A stretch of DNA of 64,000 nucleotides, taken from the NCBI RefSeq assembly GCF_006716675.1, contig NZ_VFPM01000003.1:1-64000 (forward strand). Reading direction: 5' to 3'. This document shows positions 50,652 to 60,400 of the stretch, piece after piece. The DNA is from Humibacillus xanthopallidus. Its GTDB lineage: Bacteria > Actinomycetota > Actinomycetes > Actinomycetales > Dermatophilaceae. The notes under the pieces were generated by a model. It was not told where the DNA came from and ran no database searches. It saw only the letters and a list, made by a program, of their open reading frames with translations. Position 1 is the stretch's first letter. Every line of letters begins with the position of its first letter. The position numbers were made by a program, and so were the translations under genes.

Positions 50652-51379
50652 ACGACACACCACCTGCCGCAGCCATCCTCTCCGTCGCGGACCTCCACGT
50701 GCGCTACGGCGGCTCGCACGTCCTCCAGGGCGTCACCTTCGACGTGCCCGCGACGGGAGTGACCGCCCTGCTCGGTCGCAACGGCGTCGGCAAGACGACG
50801 ACGCTCAAGGCCATCATCGGCCTCGCCCCCCGCACCGGTCGAATAACTCTGCGAGGCAACGAGATCCAGTCCCAGCGCACCTCGCGCATCGTTCGCGGGG
50901 GCATCGGCTACGTGCCGGAGGACCGCGAGGTCTTCGGCGGTCTCACCGTCGATGAGAACCTGCGCCTCGTGGACCCCGACCGAGGCGTCGATGCCCCGGT
51001 CGTCGCCAAGCTCTTCCCCGACCTCGTCGGGCGCGGGGACCAGCAGGCCGGCACCCTCTCGGGCGGCCAGCAGCAGATGGTCTCCCTCGCGCGGGTCCTC
51101 CTCCGGCGCAACGACCTGCTCCTCATCGACGAGCCGACCAAGGGCCTCGCCCCCAAGCTCGTGACCGAGGTGGCCGACGTGCTCGCCGAGGTCGCGCGCA
51201 CGACGCCGCTCCTCCTCGTGGAGCAGAACCTCCCGCTCGTGCGACGCATCGCCGACCAGGTCGTCGTCATCGACGCCGGCCGGGTCGTCCATCACGGGGA
51301 CGCGGCGGCTCTCGTGGCCGACCCGGCGCTCACGCGAGAGCTGCTCGGGGTCTCGATGCGGCGGAAGGGCGCGGCGTGA
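50648..51379 (+). CDS. ABC transporter ATP-binding protein, LivF type
   Basis: 243-residue second ATPase subunit. Walker A is GRNGVGKTT (residues 43-51); GIGYVPEDREVFGGLTVDENL is the LivF-type Q-loop region; the signature LSGGQQQMVSLARVLL and Walker B LLLIDEPTKGLAPKL are canonical, with the H-loop in LLVEQNLPLV. Unlike its LivG partner it keeps the classic LSGGQ. Translational coupling on both sides (GTGA overlaps) suggests stoichiometric synthesis of the two ATPases. Confidence 0.92.
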
Positions 51380-52260
51380 GCGACCTGCTCCTTCTCCTCG
51401 TCACGGGCCTCGGCCTCGGCGCGCTCTACTTCCTCGCCGCGAGCGGGCTCAGCCTCATCTACGGACTCATGGGGGTGCTCAACTTCGCCCACGGCGTCTT
51501 CATGACCGCAGGCGCGTATGCCGGGTGGCTGACGATGAGCGACCTGCCGCAGTCCCTTCCCATCGGGGCGCGCCTCGCCGTCGCCGTCGTCGTGGCCGTG
51601 CTCGTCGGAGCGGTCATCGGCCTCGTCGTCGAGGTCGTGCTCATCCGGCCGCTCTACCACCACCACATCCAGCAGGTGCTCGTGACGGTCGGCCTCTCAC
51701 TGGCGGGAGTCGCTGCGGCACAGGGCATCTGGGGCGCTGACCCGCGTCCCGTCGAGACGCCGGCGTGGATGAGCGGCACCACGGTGATCCTCGGGGCGCG
51801 GCTGCCCAACGACCGGTTCGTCTACATCGCCGTCGCGCTGATGCTGCTCGCCGGACTCCTCGCGCTCCTGCGCTACACGCGGCTCGGTCTCGTCATCCGC
51901 GCCGGCGTCGAGAACCGCACGATGGTGGAAGCCCTCGGCATCGACGTGCAGCGCACCTTCACGATCGTCTTCGCCATCGGGGGAGCGGCGGCCGGGCTCG
52001 CAGGGGTCCTCTACTCGCAGTACGCCGGTGCCGTCTCGCCCGGTCAGGGCGGGTCCCTCCTCATCTACGCCTTCATCGTCGTCGTCATCGGCGGGATGGG
52101 GTCGCTGACCGGCACCGCCGTCGCCGCTGTCGTCGTCGGCCTCGTCCAGCAGCTGGCGAACTACTACGCCGCGAGCGGAGTCGGTGACCTGTCGGTCGTG
52201 CTCCTGCTCGCCCTCGTGCTGCTCCTGCGGCCGTCGTCCCTGAAGGGAGCCAGCGCATGA
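51376..52260 (+). CDS. ABC transporter permease, LivH type
   Basis: 294-residue membrane permease with about eight hydrophobic helices. LivH-family segments are visible: LGLGALYFLAASGLSLIYGLMGVLNFAHGVFMTAGAY near the N-terminus, IRPLYHHHIQQVLVTVGLSLAGVAAAQGIWG, GLVIRAGVENRTMVEALGIDVQRTFTIVFAIGGAAAGLAGVLYS (the EAA-like loop that docks the ATPase), and AFIVVVIGGMGSLTGTAVAAVVVGLVQQL. The GTG overlaps the LivF-type stop. It forms the pore with the LivM-type protein. Confidence 0.9.
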   Translation: MSDLLLLLVTGLGLGALYFLAASGLSLIYGLMGVLNFAHGVFMTAGAYAGWLTMSDLPQSLPIGARLAVAVVVAVLVGAVIGLVVEVVLIRPLYHHHIQQVLVTVGLSLAGVAAAQGIWGADPRPVETPAWMSGTTVILGARLPNDRFVYIAVALMLLAGLLALLRYTRLGLVIRAGVENRTMVEALGIDVQRTFTIVFAIGGAAAGLAGVLYSQYAGAVSPGQGGSLLIYAFIVVVIGGMGSLTGTAVAAVVVGLVQQLANYYAASGVGDLSVVLLLALVLLLRPSSLKGASA

Positions 52261-53381
52261 CCTCCCAGGCCAGCCACCTCACCGAGGCGCCCGAGGACGC
52301 GGAGCCGGCCACCCGGCATACCGCTGAGCCGGAGGTGGCACGGGGCCGCCGGCGTCGACCGTGGAAGGTCGTGCTGCCGCTGGTCGTCCTGGGGGTGCTC
52401 GCGTACCTGCCCTACGTGGCCGCCGAGCTGCCGGGCATCCTGCCGGGTCGGGTCAACGGGCCGGGCTCGATGCAGCTGCTCGCCACCTGCCTCGTCGTCG
52501 CCGGGATCGCGCTGTCCTACGACGTGCTCTTCGGGCGGACGGGCCTGCTCAGCTTCGGGCACGCGCTCTTCGTCGCGTCGGGCAGCTATCTGCTCACGAT
52601 CTCGCTCTCGACGTGGTCGCTGCCCCTGCCAGCGGCGGTCGCCCTCGCCCTCATCGCCTCGACGGTGCTCTCGCTCGTCGTCGGGGCGGTGGCGCTGCGC
52701 GTGGGCGGCATCGCATTCGCCATGGTGACTCTCGCGTTCGCCCAAGCCGCCTCGATCATCGTCATGCGCAACCCGGGCGGGGTGACCGGCGGCGAGGAGG
52801 GGAAGGTGCTCGACCGTGACGCCGTGCCAGCGCTGCTCGTCGGCGTGGCCAACGCGCCCTACCGCTACTGGCTCGCGCTCGGCTTCGTCGTGCTCGCCTG
52901 GGTCGTCGTGACGCTCCTCATCGGCTCCCGTGCCGGTCGGGCGATGGCGGCCGTGCGCGAGAACGAGTCCCGGGCTGCGGTGCTGGGGCTGGGCACCTAC
53001 CGGGTCAAGCTGCTCGCCATCGTCGTCGCCTCGGTGCTCGGCGCGCTGGGCGGCATCGTCCACGCCCTCGTGCTCGGCGGCTCGAACCCGCACCTGACGA
53101 CCTCGGAGTTCACCCTGTCGCTCCTCGTCATGGTCGTGCTCGGCGGTGCGGGCAGCCGGTGGGGTGCCCTGCTCGGGGGGTTCCTCTACGCCTACGCCGA
53201 CGCCCGGCTCGTCGAGGTCAGCGGGGCTGCATGGCTCGAGCCGCTGCCCGAGGTGGTGCGGCAGGTACTCTCGCAGCCGCTGTTCATCCTCGGCGTGCTG
53301 TTCATCGTCGTGGTCTACTTCGCACCCTCGGGCCTCACCGGCCTCGGCGGCAGGCTGATCCGGAAGGCTGGTTCCTCGTGA
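52257..53381 (+). CDS. ABC transporter permease, LivM type
   Basis: 374-residue membrane permease. An N-terminal soluble tail of about 40 residues rich in Glu/Ala/Arg precedes ten or so hydrophobic helices. LivM-type motifs: CLVVAGIALSYDVLFGRTGLLSFGHALFVASGSYLL, GGIAFAMVTLAFAQAASIIV, MAAVRENESRAAVLGLGTYRVKLLAIVVASVLGALGGIVHAL (ATPase-docking loop) and LVMVVLGGAGSRWGALLGG. ATGA overlap with the LivH-type gene. The last 15 residues overlap the start of the hydrolase gene by four bases. Confidence 0.9.
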   Translation: MTSQASHLTEAPEDAEPATRHTAEPEVARGRRRRPWKVVLPLVVLGVLAYLPYVAAELPGILPGRVNGPGSMQLLATCLVVAGIALSYDVLFGRTGLLSFGHALFVASGSYLLTISLSTWSLPLPAAVALALIASTVLSLVVGAVALRVGGIAFAMVTLAFAQAASIIVMRNPGGVTGGEEGKVLDRDAVPALLVGVANAPYRYWLALGFVVLAWVVVTLLIGSRAGRAMAAVRENESRAAVLGLGTYRVKLLAIVVASVLGALGGIVHALVLGGSNPHLTTSEFTLSLLVMVVLGGAGSRWGALLGGFLYAYADARLVEVSGAAWLEPLPEVVRQVLSQPLFILGVLFIVVVYFAPSGLTGLGGRLIRKAGSS

Positions 53382-54292
53382 GCACGGAGTCCACATTCGT
53401 CATCGAGCTCGCGGAGGGTCATCTCGCCATCCACGACCTCACGGTCGGTGCGGCCCGCCCTGATGCCCCCGTCGTGCTGGCCGCTCACGGCATCACGGCC
53501 AACGGTCTGTCGTGGCAGCGGGTGGCCGACGAGGTCGACCGGCGGCACGGGTCCGGGGCGGTGCGCTTCCTCGCGCCCGACCTCCGCGGCCGGGGTGACA
53601 GCCGCAGCGCCCCCGGGCCCTACGGCCTTCGCGTGCACGCCGACGACCTGGCGTCGATCGCGTCGGTCTTCGCCGCGGCCCCGGTCCTCGTCGGTCACTC
53701 GATGGGGGCCTTCGTCGCCGCCCTCGCCGCCGACCTGCACCCCGACCGGTTCACGGGGGTCGTGCTCGTCGACGGCGGTCTGGCCTTCCCCGTGGCGCCG
53801 GACCTCGACATCGACGCCACGCTCAAGGCGGTCATCGGCCCCGCCATGGACCGGCTCTCGATGCGCTTCGCGGACCCGCAGGCCTATCTCGACTTCTGGG
53901 CCCAGCACCCGGCGCTCGGACCGGTGCTGCGGGGACCGGGTGGGGAGGCTGCGCGCCGCTACATCGAGCATGACCTCGTCGACGACGGCGTCGGGCAGTG
54001 GCGCAGCACCTGCGTCCTCGAGGCGGTGCGGGCCGACGGGGCCGACGTGCTCGCCGATCCGCAGGCCCATGCCGCCGTGCGCCACCTGGCCGCGAAGGGC
54101 GTCCCGGTCGAGCTGCTGTGGGCTCGCCGCGGGCTGCTCGACGAGCCGCAGGGCCTCTACGACCCCGCGCGGCTGGCAGCGCTCGACGTGCCGGAGCAGG
54201 TCCGGGTCACCGAGGTCGACGCCAACCACTACGACATCGTGCTCGGCGACACCGCCGTCGCCGACGCGATCGACCGGCAGCTCGGCGCCTGA
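53378..54292 (+). CDS. Alpha/beta-hydrolase coupled to the ABC importer operon
   Basis: 304-residue alpha/beta-hydrolase. Oxyanion-region AAHGITANGLSWQ, acid-region PDLRGRGDSRSAPGPYG, nucleophile elbow VGHSMGAFVAALAA (Ser) and catalytic-histidine region VDANHYDIVLGD are all in place. A cap domain (LDIDATLKAVIGPAMDRLSMRFADPQAYLDFWAQHPAL) lies between strands. No signal peptide, so it acts in the cytoplasm. The GTG overlaps the LivM-type stop, so it is translationally coupled to the importer; it may hydrolyse the imported ester, lactone or amide. That link is inference from gene order. Confidence 0.88.
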   Translation: MSTESTFVIELAEGHLAIHDLTVGAARPDAPVVLAAHGITANGLSWQRVADEVDRRHGSGAVRFLAPDLRGRGDSRSAPGPYGLRVHADDLASIASVFAAAPVLVGHSMGAFVAALAADLHPDRFTGVVLVDGGLAFPVAPDLDIDATLKAVIGPAMDRLSMRFADPQAYLDFWAQHPALGPVLRGPGGEAARRYIEHDLVDDGVGQWRSTCVLEAVRADGADVLADPQAHAAVRHLAAKGVPVELLWARRGLLDEPQGLYDPARLAALDVPEQVRVTEVDANHYDIVLGDTAVADAIDRQLGA

Positions 54293-54373
54293 CCTGCCGC
54301 CCGCCCCTCGAAGAGCCGCGCTGCTTCAGCCGCCTCACGCCGGCTGGGATTGCGCGGCCACCCGAGGGCGTTG

Positions 54374-54433
54374 GTCGGCGTCGTCAGCGTCGTCGGCGTC
54401 GTCAGCGTCGTCAGCGTCGTCAGCGTGGTCAGC
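54374..54433. repeat. 9-bp tandem repeat next to the PucR-type gene stop
   Basis: Six consecutive 9-bp units of GTCGTCAGC or one-base variants (GTCGTCGGC, GTGGTCAGC) run from 54380 to 54433, preceded by a partial unit at 54374. The last unit contains the stop codon of the regulator gene (54429-54431, minus strand). The tract is between convergent genes. Confidence 0.85.
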
Positions 54434-56309
54434 GGGGGGCTTGGAGGGCTCGGAGGCGTAGGGCCAGCTGGAGCTCGAGCGCGTCGTCGGGCTGCTGCCA
54501 CGTCTCGCCGAGCAGGGCCGAGATGCGCTCGAGGCGCTGCGACACGGTGTTGACGTGCACGTGCAGCGTGCCGGCCGCGTGTCGCGGGCTGCTGCCGGCC
54601 GCGAAGTATGCCGCGAGGGTGCCGACGAGGTCGGTGCCGCGGCGGGCGTCGTAGTCGAGCAGCGGCCCGAGGAGGCGCTGCACGTAGGCGTCCACGTCGG
54701 GGTCCGAGCCGACGATGAGCCCGGCGAACCCGAGCTGGGTGGCGGCTGCACCGATGCCCCGGTGGCCGAGGGCGATGAGCGCACTGACGGTGCGGGCGCC
54801 CTCTTCGTGGGCGGAGGGGATGCGGGCGAGGTCGCTGATCGGCCCGACGCCCGCGACGGTGACACACGTGCGCTTGCCGATGCGCGCGGCGACGGCCTTC
54901 GCCAAGCTGGCCGCGTCGTCGCTCTCGTCATCGGGCACGAGCGCAACGACATCGCCGTCGTGGGAGCCGACGAGGGCGCCGGGCCCGCTGGCGGCGCTGG
55001 CCGAGATGAGCAGCGCCCGGTGGCCCGACGGGCTGTCACCGCGAATCACCAGCAGGCAGAAGGGGCGTCGCGCATCGAAGCCTGCTGCCCCAGCGAGCTG
55101 CATGCGTTCCTCGGTCGAGCCGCGCGCGGCGACGAGGTCGCTCACGAGTCGGTTGCGGGCCGACTGCCGCGCATCCGCCGCCTGCCGCTCGAAGAGCATG
55201 ACGAGGGCCGTGACGACCCCGGCCCGCTCGAGGGTGCGGTGGTCGGAGTCACCCAGGGCTCCGACGGACCCGACGTAGATCGTGCCGAGGCGCTCACGGG
55301 CCGCGGTGACGGCGACGGCGTAGATGCCGTCCCGCTCGACGAGCCGGCCCGAGGCGAGGCCGGGCAGCGCGTCGAGGCGCTCGAAGGGCCCACGACCCGA
55401 GTCGTCGGGATCGGGAGCGGGGCCGGCCGAGCTGCGCCGCTCACCCGCCTCGTCGACGAGCACGGCCCAGCCGCCGAGGAGCTCGGCGAGGGCATGGGTG
55501 ATGTCGTCGACGCCACCTCCGTGGAGCACGAGGGAGGCGAAGCGGTCGTGCGCGGCGGCCGCCTTCTCGATGCCGGCGGCATACTGCCGCACGGTCTCGT
55601 GGGCCTCGGAGAGGGCGGCGAGCGCGTTCTCGGCGTCGGCGAGGGCGCGGGTCTGCACGAGGGTCACGGCCGCGAGCGTGGCGAGGTTGCCGAGGAGGGC
55701 GACCTCCTCACGGGTGAAGGGGCGCGATGACCGGTTGGCGGCGAAGAGCACGCCGACGAAGTGGGACTCGACGATGAGCGGGGTGCCGCAGATCGCGATG
55801 ATGCCCTCCTCCCCGACGGCGCCGTCGATGGCGCTCGTGTGGCGGAAGCGCTCGTCGGACCAGTAGTCGGCGGTCCAGTAGGGCTTGCGGGTCGAGGCGA
55901 CGAGGCCGCCGAGTCCGGCGCCGAGGGCGAGGCGCACCGACTGGAAGGCGGCCGACACCGAGCCGTCCGTGGCGCGCATGAAGGTGTCGCCGGCCTCTGG
56001 GTCGTAGAGCGTGAGGTAGGCGAGGTCGGTGGAGAGCAGCCTCCGGGCTCGTCGCACGATGGCGTCGAGCACCTCGCCAGGGTCGTCGGCCGTCGACAGC
56101 TCGCGCGCCGTGTCGAGCAGGGCGGCGAGCCCCGCCTCGCGCTGCTGGTGCACCTCACGGGTCTGGGTGATGCGCAGGGCGAGGTCACGCGCCGCCGCGG
56201 GCGCAGGAGCAGCGGCGATCTGTGCCACCGGGGCGCCGGACGCCAGCAGCTCGAGCAGGGTCATCACCTGCTCGGCGGCCTCGGCGTCGATCTGGCTGTC
56301 GGTGGGCAC
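54429..56309 (-). CDS. GAF-domain PucR/CdaR-type transcriptional regulator
   Basis: 626-residue regulator. Order of domains: N-terminal helical part (residues 1-60), GAF sensor (about 65-220: LSTDLAYLTLYDPEAGDTFMRATDGSV, GEEGIIAICGTPLIVESHFVGVLFAANRSSRPFTREEVALLGNLATLAAV), a long coiled-coil and CdaR GGDEF-like region (about 225-540), and the C-terminal PucR helix-turn-helix (GTLAAYFAAGSSPRHAAGTLHVHVNTVSQRLERISALLG). Such proteins typically activate catabolic genes. It lies next to the 3-hydroxybutyrate-dehydrogenase-like gene on the same strand, 50 bp apart, which is its most likely target. The ligand of the GAF domain is unknown. Confidence 0.87.
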   Translation of the reverse strand: MPTDSQIDAEAAEQVMTLLELLASGAPVAQIAAAPAPAAARDLALRITQTREVHQQREAGLAALLDTARELSTADDPGEVLDAIVRRARRLLSTDLAYLTLYDPEAGDTFMRATDGSVSAAFQSVRLALGAGLGGLVASTRKPYWTADYWSDERFRHTSAIDGAVGEEGIIAICGTPLIVESHFVGVLFAANRSSRPFTREEVALLGNLATLAAVTLVQTRALADAENALAALSEAHETVRQYAAGIEKAAAAHDRFASLVLHGGGVDDITHALAELLGGWAVLVDEAGERRSSAGPAPDPDDSGRGPFERLDALPGLASGRLVERDGIYAVAVTAARERLGTIYVGSVGALGDSDHRTLERAGVVTALVMLFERQAADARQSARNRLVSDLVAARGSTEERMQLAGAAGFDARRPFCLLVIRGDSPSGHRALLISASAASGPGALVGSHDGDVVALVPDDESDDAASLAKAVAARIGKRTCVTVAGVGPISDLARIPSAHEEGARTVSALIALGHRGIGAAATQLGFAGLIVGSDPDVDAYVQRLLGPLLDYDARRGTDLVGTLAAYFAAGSSPRHAAGTLHVHVNTVSQRLERISALLGETWQQPDDALELQLALRLRALQAPR

Positions 56310-56358
56310 TCGCAGATCCTAGGCAGTCGGGCGCCCGGAAAGGGCCTCGGGCAGGGGG

Positions 56359-57192
56359 TCAGTGAGCGGTCCAGGCACCGTCCATCGAGAAGGACGTGCC
56401 GCTCACCGACGCCGAGGCCGGTCCGCAGAGGAAGAGGGCGAGCGCGGCGACCTCCTCGGGCTCGACGAGCCGCTTGACGGCGACCGGCTCGAGCATCACC
56501 CTGGCGATGACCTCGGCCTCGGGGATGCCGTGCGTGCGGGCCTGGTCGGCGATCTGCTTCTCGACGAGGGCCGTGCGCACGTAGGCGGGGTTGATGCACG
56601 TCGACGTCACGCCGTGGGGTGCGCCCTCGAGGGCGACGACCTTGGACAGGCCCTCGAGGCCGTGCTTGGCCGTGACGTAGGCGGCCTTGAAGGCACTGGC
56701 GCGCAGGCCGTGGACGCTGGAGACGTTGACGACGCGGCCCCAGCCCTGCGCATACATGTGGGGGAGGCTCTGGCGGATGAGGCGGAAGGGCGCCACGAGC
56801 ATGAGGTCGAGGATGAGGTCGAAGCGCTCGAGCGGGAAGTCCTCGATGGGGCTGACGTGCTGGATGCCGGCGTTGTTGACGAGGATGTCGACGTCGGTCG
56901 GCAGCGACGCGAGGGAGTCGAGATCGCTGAGGTCGGCAGTGAGGGGGTTGATCGAGGTCGTCCCGGCGAGTCTGGCGAGCCCCGCCTCGTCGCGGTCGGC
57001 GGCGTGCACCTTGGCTCCGGCGGCCTCGAGGGCGACGGCGATGGCGGCACCGATGCCGCTCGCGGCACCCGTGACGAGGGCGGTCCGGCCGGTGAGGTCG
57101 ATCGGGGCGTTGACGGCGGCTGGACCCCGGTGAGGGTCGGGCGGCGCGTCCTCGCGAGCATCGGTGCGAGCGTCATGGCGGGCGTCGGGCAT
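56359..57192 (-). CDS. SDR-family 3-hydroxybutyrate dehydrogenase-like oxidoreductase
   Basis: 277-residue short-chain dehydrogenase. NAD-binding TGAASGIGAAIAVALEAAG, NNAGIQHVSPIEDFPLERFD, then the catalytic S-Y-K set: VSSVHGLRASAFKAAYVTAKHG (YxxxK). The C-terminal stretch INPAYVRTALVEKQIADQARTHGIPEAEV and LFLCGPASASVSGTSFSMDGAWTAH closely resembles bacterial D-3-hydroxybutyrate dehydrogenases. About 27 residues at the N-terminus (Asp/Arg/Pro-rich) precede the SDR domain and no ribosome binding site is obvious before the ATG at 57192, so the transcript may be leaderless. It is divergent from the catalase-LodA fusion across 244 bp. Confidence 0.85.
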   Translation of the reverse strand: MPDARHDARTDAREDAPPDPHRGPAAVNAPIDLTGRTALVTGAASGIGAAIAVALEAAGAKVHAADRDEAGLARLAGTTSINPLTADLSDLDSLASLPTDVDILVNNAGIQHVSPIEDFPLERFDLILDLMLVAPFRLIRQSLPHMYAQGWGRVVNVSSVHGLRASAFKAAYVTAKHGLEGLSKVVALEGAPHGVTSTCINPAYVRTALVEKQIADQARTHGIPEAEVIARVMLEPVAVKRLVEPEEVAALALFLCGPASASVSGTSFSMDGAWTAH

Positions 57193-57401
57193 GCGGGAAG
57201 ACTAGGGAGCGCGCACGGAACCCCCTGTGTGGCCGACACCCACAAAAGCGGGGGAGTCATGTGGCGCCCGACGACATGGCCACGGAGGCGCCGAAGCCGC
57301 CGTTCGCGGTGTCCGCCGGCCGCTGACGTCGTGCGTATGGCGATGTTCGGGAGTCGGCAAAGAATTGGTCAAATCACCTCGCTTCGGACGGGGGCGGGAA
57401 A

Positions 57402-57426
57402 CGATCGCAGCACCGCCTCGCGATCG
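57402..57426. promoter_or_regulatory. Inverted repeat just before the catalase/LodA-like gene
   Basis: CGATCGC (57402-57408) and GCGATCG (57420-57426) form a 7-bp stem with an 11-base loop, ending at the first base of the GGAGA ribosome binding site (57426-57430). Operator or translation-control candidate. Upstream, TTGGTCAAAT near 57365 might be part of a promoter. Confidence 0.45.
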
Positions 57427-57436
57427 GAGACCCGAG

Positions 57437-60400
57437 ATGACCGACGACCAGGACTTCCCGGTCCCGCCCTGTTTCGACGACCCGGGGTCTGCGACCGAGC
57501 GCCTCACCGACATGTTCGTGAGGACGGGGCAGGCGCGGCGCATCGCGACCGGCCAGGTCCCCGCGGAGCGGGCGGTCTTCCGCAAGGTGCACGGCGTGGC
57601 GCACGGGCGCCTCGAGCGCCTCGACTCCGTGCCGGAGGAGTGGCGGGTCGGTTTCCTCGCGCACGACCGGCTGGATGCGTGGGTGCGGTTCTCGAGCGAT
57701 GCGAGCCCCACGACGGCCGACCTCGGCACGACGCTCGGCATCGGCGTGAAGCTCTTCGGCATCCCCGGCGTGACGGCGCTCGGCGAGGACGGCGCAACGG
57801 CAGACCTCGTCCTGCAGAACCACGACGTCTTCTTCGTCGACGACGCGAAGGAGATGGTCGAGTTCACCTACGCCGGCGTCGTGCAGCAGGACTACCCGGG
57901 CTACCTCGCGGCCCACCCCGAGACGCAGCGCATCCTCGACGACATGACCGCGCCCGAGAGCAGCGTGCTCACCGCGAGCTACTGGGGCGTGCTGCCCTTC
58001 CACCTCGGCAGCGAGATCGTGAAGTACCGCCTCGACCCGGAGACCCCGCCGGTCAACATCCCCGACGACGACCCCGACTACCTCGCGACCGACCTCGCGC
58101 GGCGGCTGAGGGAGCGCGAGCACGCGCTCGTGCTCTCGGTCCAGGTGCGCACCGACCCCGTCGCGATGCCGCTCGACCGGGCGACCGTGCCGTGGCCGGA
58201 GGAGGCGAGCCCCTACGTCCCAGTCGCCCGTCTCGTGCTCGCCCGTCAGGACGTCGACGCGCGGGGCCAGTGCGACTACGGGCAGAGCCTCGCATTCAAC
58301 ATCTGGCGGGTGCCCGCGGAGAACGCACCCGTCGCCGAGTCCTCGATCGCCGCGGTCCGCCAGCAGGTGTATGCCGCGGGGGCGGCTCTGCGCCACACCG
58401 CCAACGGGCAGCCGCTGACCGACCCCACCGTGGCTCGGCCCACCGGGACGGCACCGTCGGACGTCGACGACTGCATCGTCCAGGCGGTCATCCACCCCGC
58501 CATCGGCATCGCGCGGGTGGGCAACAGCCCTGACGAGTACGTCATCGGGCCGGAGGTCGTCGACCCCGACCCGCTGCCGCCCGGCTCCTACCGCGACGCG
58601 GAGGGCCGGCTGAAGCGGCAGGGCGCCCGGTTCCGGATCTTCGGTGTCAACGCGCTCGGGACGATCGTGCGAGAGCTCACCCCCGCCCAGACCGACGTCG
58701 AGCTGACGTGGCACGTCGAGCTCGCCAACACGAAGTCCTCCTGGTACGGCTTCCAGCTGGCCCTCGACATCCCCGAGGCCAGCTCCGCGCCGGCCACGAC
58801 CCTGCGCAACCCGACGGTGAGCGACCGGTCGACCCTCGAGATCCGGCCGGGGCGCCGGTCGGTCTCCGGCCGGGGCGAGGGACCGGTGCCCTTCGACGGC
58901 GGCGCCTTCATGGGCACGCCGGTTCCGCTCGGCGACATCCGCACCGATGACGACGGCCGGCTCGTCGTGCTCGGTGGCAGTGGCTGCTCGGCGTCGTCCG
59001 ACGGCAGCCGCGCGATCACCTTCGCCAACAACGAGGGATGGCACGACGACGTCTCGGACGGGCCGGTCACGGCGACGGTGACCCTGGACGGGCTCCCGCT
59101 CGAGGTGATCCCGTCGTGGGTCGTCGTGGCGCCCCCGAACTACGCGCCCCAGCGCACGTCGGTGCGCACCATGTGGGACCTCATGCGCGACGTGGCCATC
59201 CAGGCGGGGACCCTGGCGCGGCCCGCCCGCCCGTCGTTCCGCGACGACATCCTGCCCCTCTTCGAGCGGCTCTCCGGCCTCCAGTGGGTCAATGCCGGCT
59301 TTGCTGCTGGCTTCGGCTTCGACGGCGCCCTCGACCTCACGTCTGCTGCAGCCCTGGCCCGGCTCGCGAGCCCGCTGCCTGCCCACCGCGAGGTGCGTCG
59401 CACCGTGGCGCGGTCGTTCCGCGACTTCGACGTCGACGGCATGTCGCCCAAGCCCTGGCCGTGGCTCTACGGCGACGCCATGAACATCCCGCCCGTGTCG
59501 TCGCCCCGCCAGAACGCGGCACTGACAGCGACCCAGATGTGGATGCTCGAGCAGTGGGCGGAGGGCTGCTTCGATGCGGACCTCGATCTCGACGGGCTCG
59601 ACGGTGATGGTGGCGGGGGTGAGGTCACGCTCCCGCGGCGTGGGCCGCGCACCGTCGACGACCTGCCGGTCGAGGAGCAGGGCGACATGCTCACGAGGGC
59701 CGCCCTCGAGTTCTGCCTGGCCGACGCCTTCCACCCCGGCTGTGAGATGACCTGGCCGGTGCGCGCAGCGACGATGTACCTCGCGCCCTTCCGCTTCGCG
59801 CACGCGGCCCCGGGCTGGGAGCCGCCCACGCTGGGCGCCGTCCTCACCTCGGACTCGGTGACGATCCCCAACGGGCCGCTCTGCGCGCAGGAGCCCGGCT
59901 CGATCACCCGCTGGATGGCAGTGCCGTGGCAGACCGACACGGCCAGCTGCCGGTCCGGCTACTCGACGGCCTACGACCCCTACGTGCCCACCTTCTGGCC
60001 GGCTCGCGTGCCCAACCAGGTGCTGACCCGCGAGAACTACGAGGTCGTCATGGACGAGTCGCGCTCACCGGACGAGCGGGCGGCGGCCTTCGCCAACCGG
60101 GCGGCGTGGATCGAGCCCCTCGGCGCCGACAGCTACACGAGCCAGATCAACAACATGGTGCGCGCCTTCGACCACCTCGGCGTCGTGGAGGTGCTGCCCG
60201 GCCCGGCCGACGGCGCGTTCCCGGCCGTCATCGAGGTGGAGGACAGCCACCGGCTCATCCCCGTCGAGAGCGGGGACGACGCCGCAGCCATCGAGGCGCG
60301 CACCGGTGCGGCGACGGGAGACGCCTCCGGGGCTCCCGCCCTCAGCTCGCTCGGCGCCAGTCACCGGGTGGGGCGCTCGGCCGCAGACGTCGACGTGTCC

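Noticed and set aside
54374..54433. CRISPR-like short repeats
   Set aside because: The units are only 9 bp and contiguous, without spacers, and no cas genes are nearby. They form a simple tandem repeat.
57374..59803. 809-codon minus-strand frame opposite the catalase/LodA-like gene
   Set aside because: No start context, no recognisable domain, and composition typical of antisense shadows; the plus strand carries conserved catalase-like and LodA-like motifs throughout.
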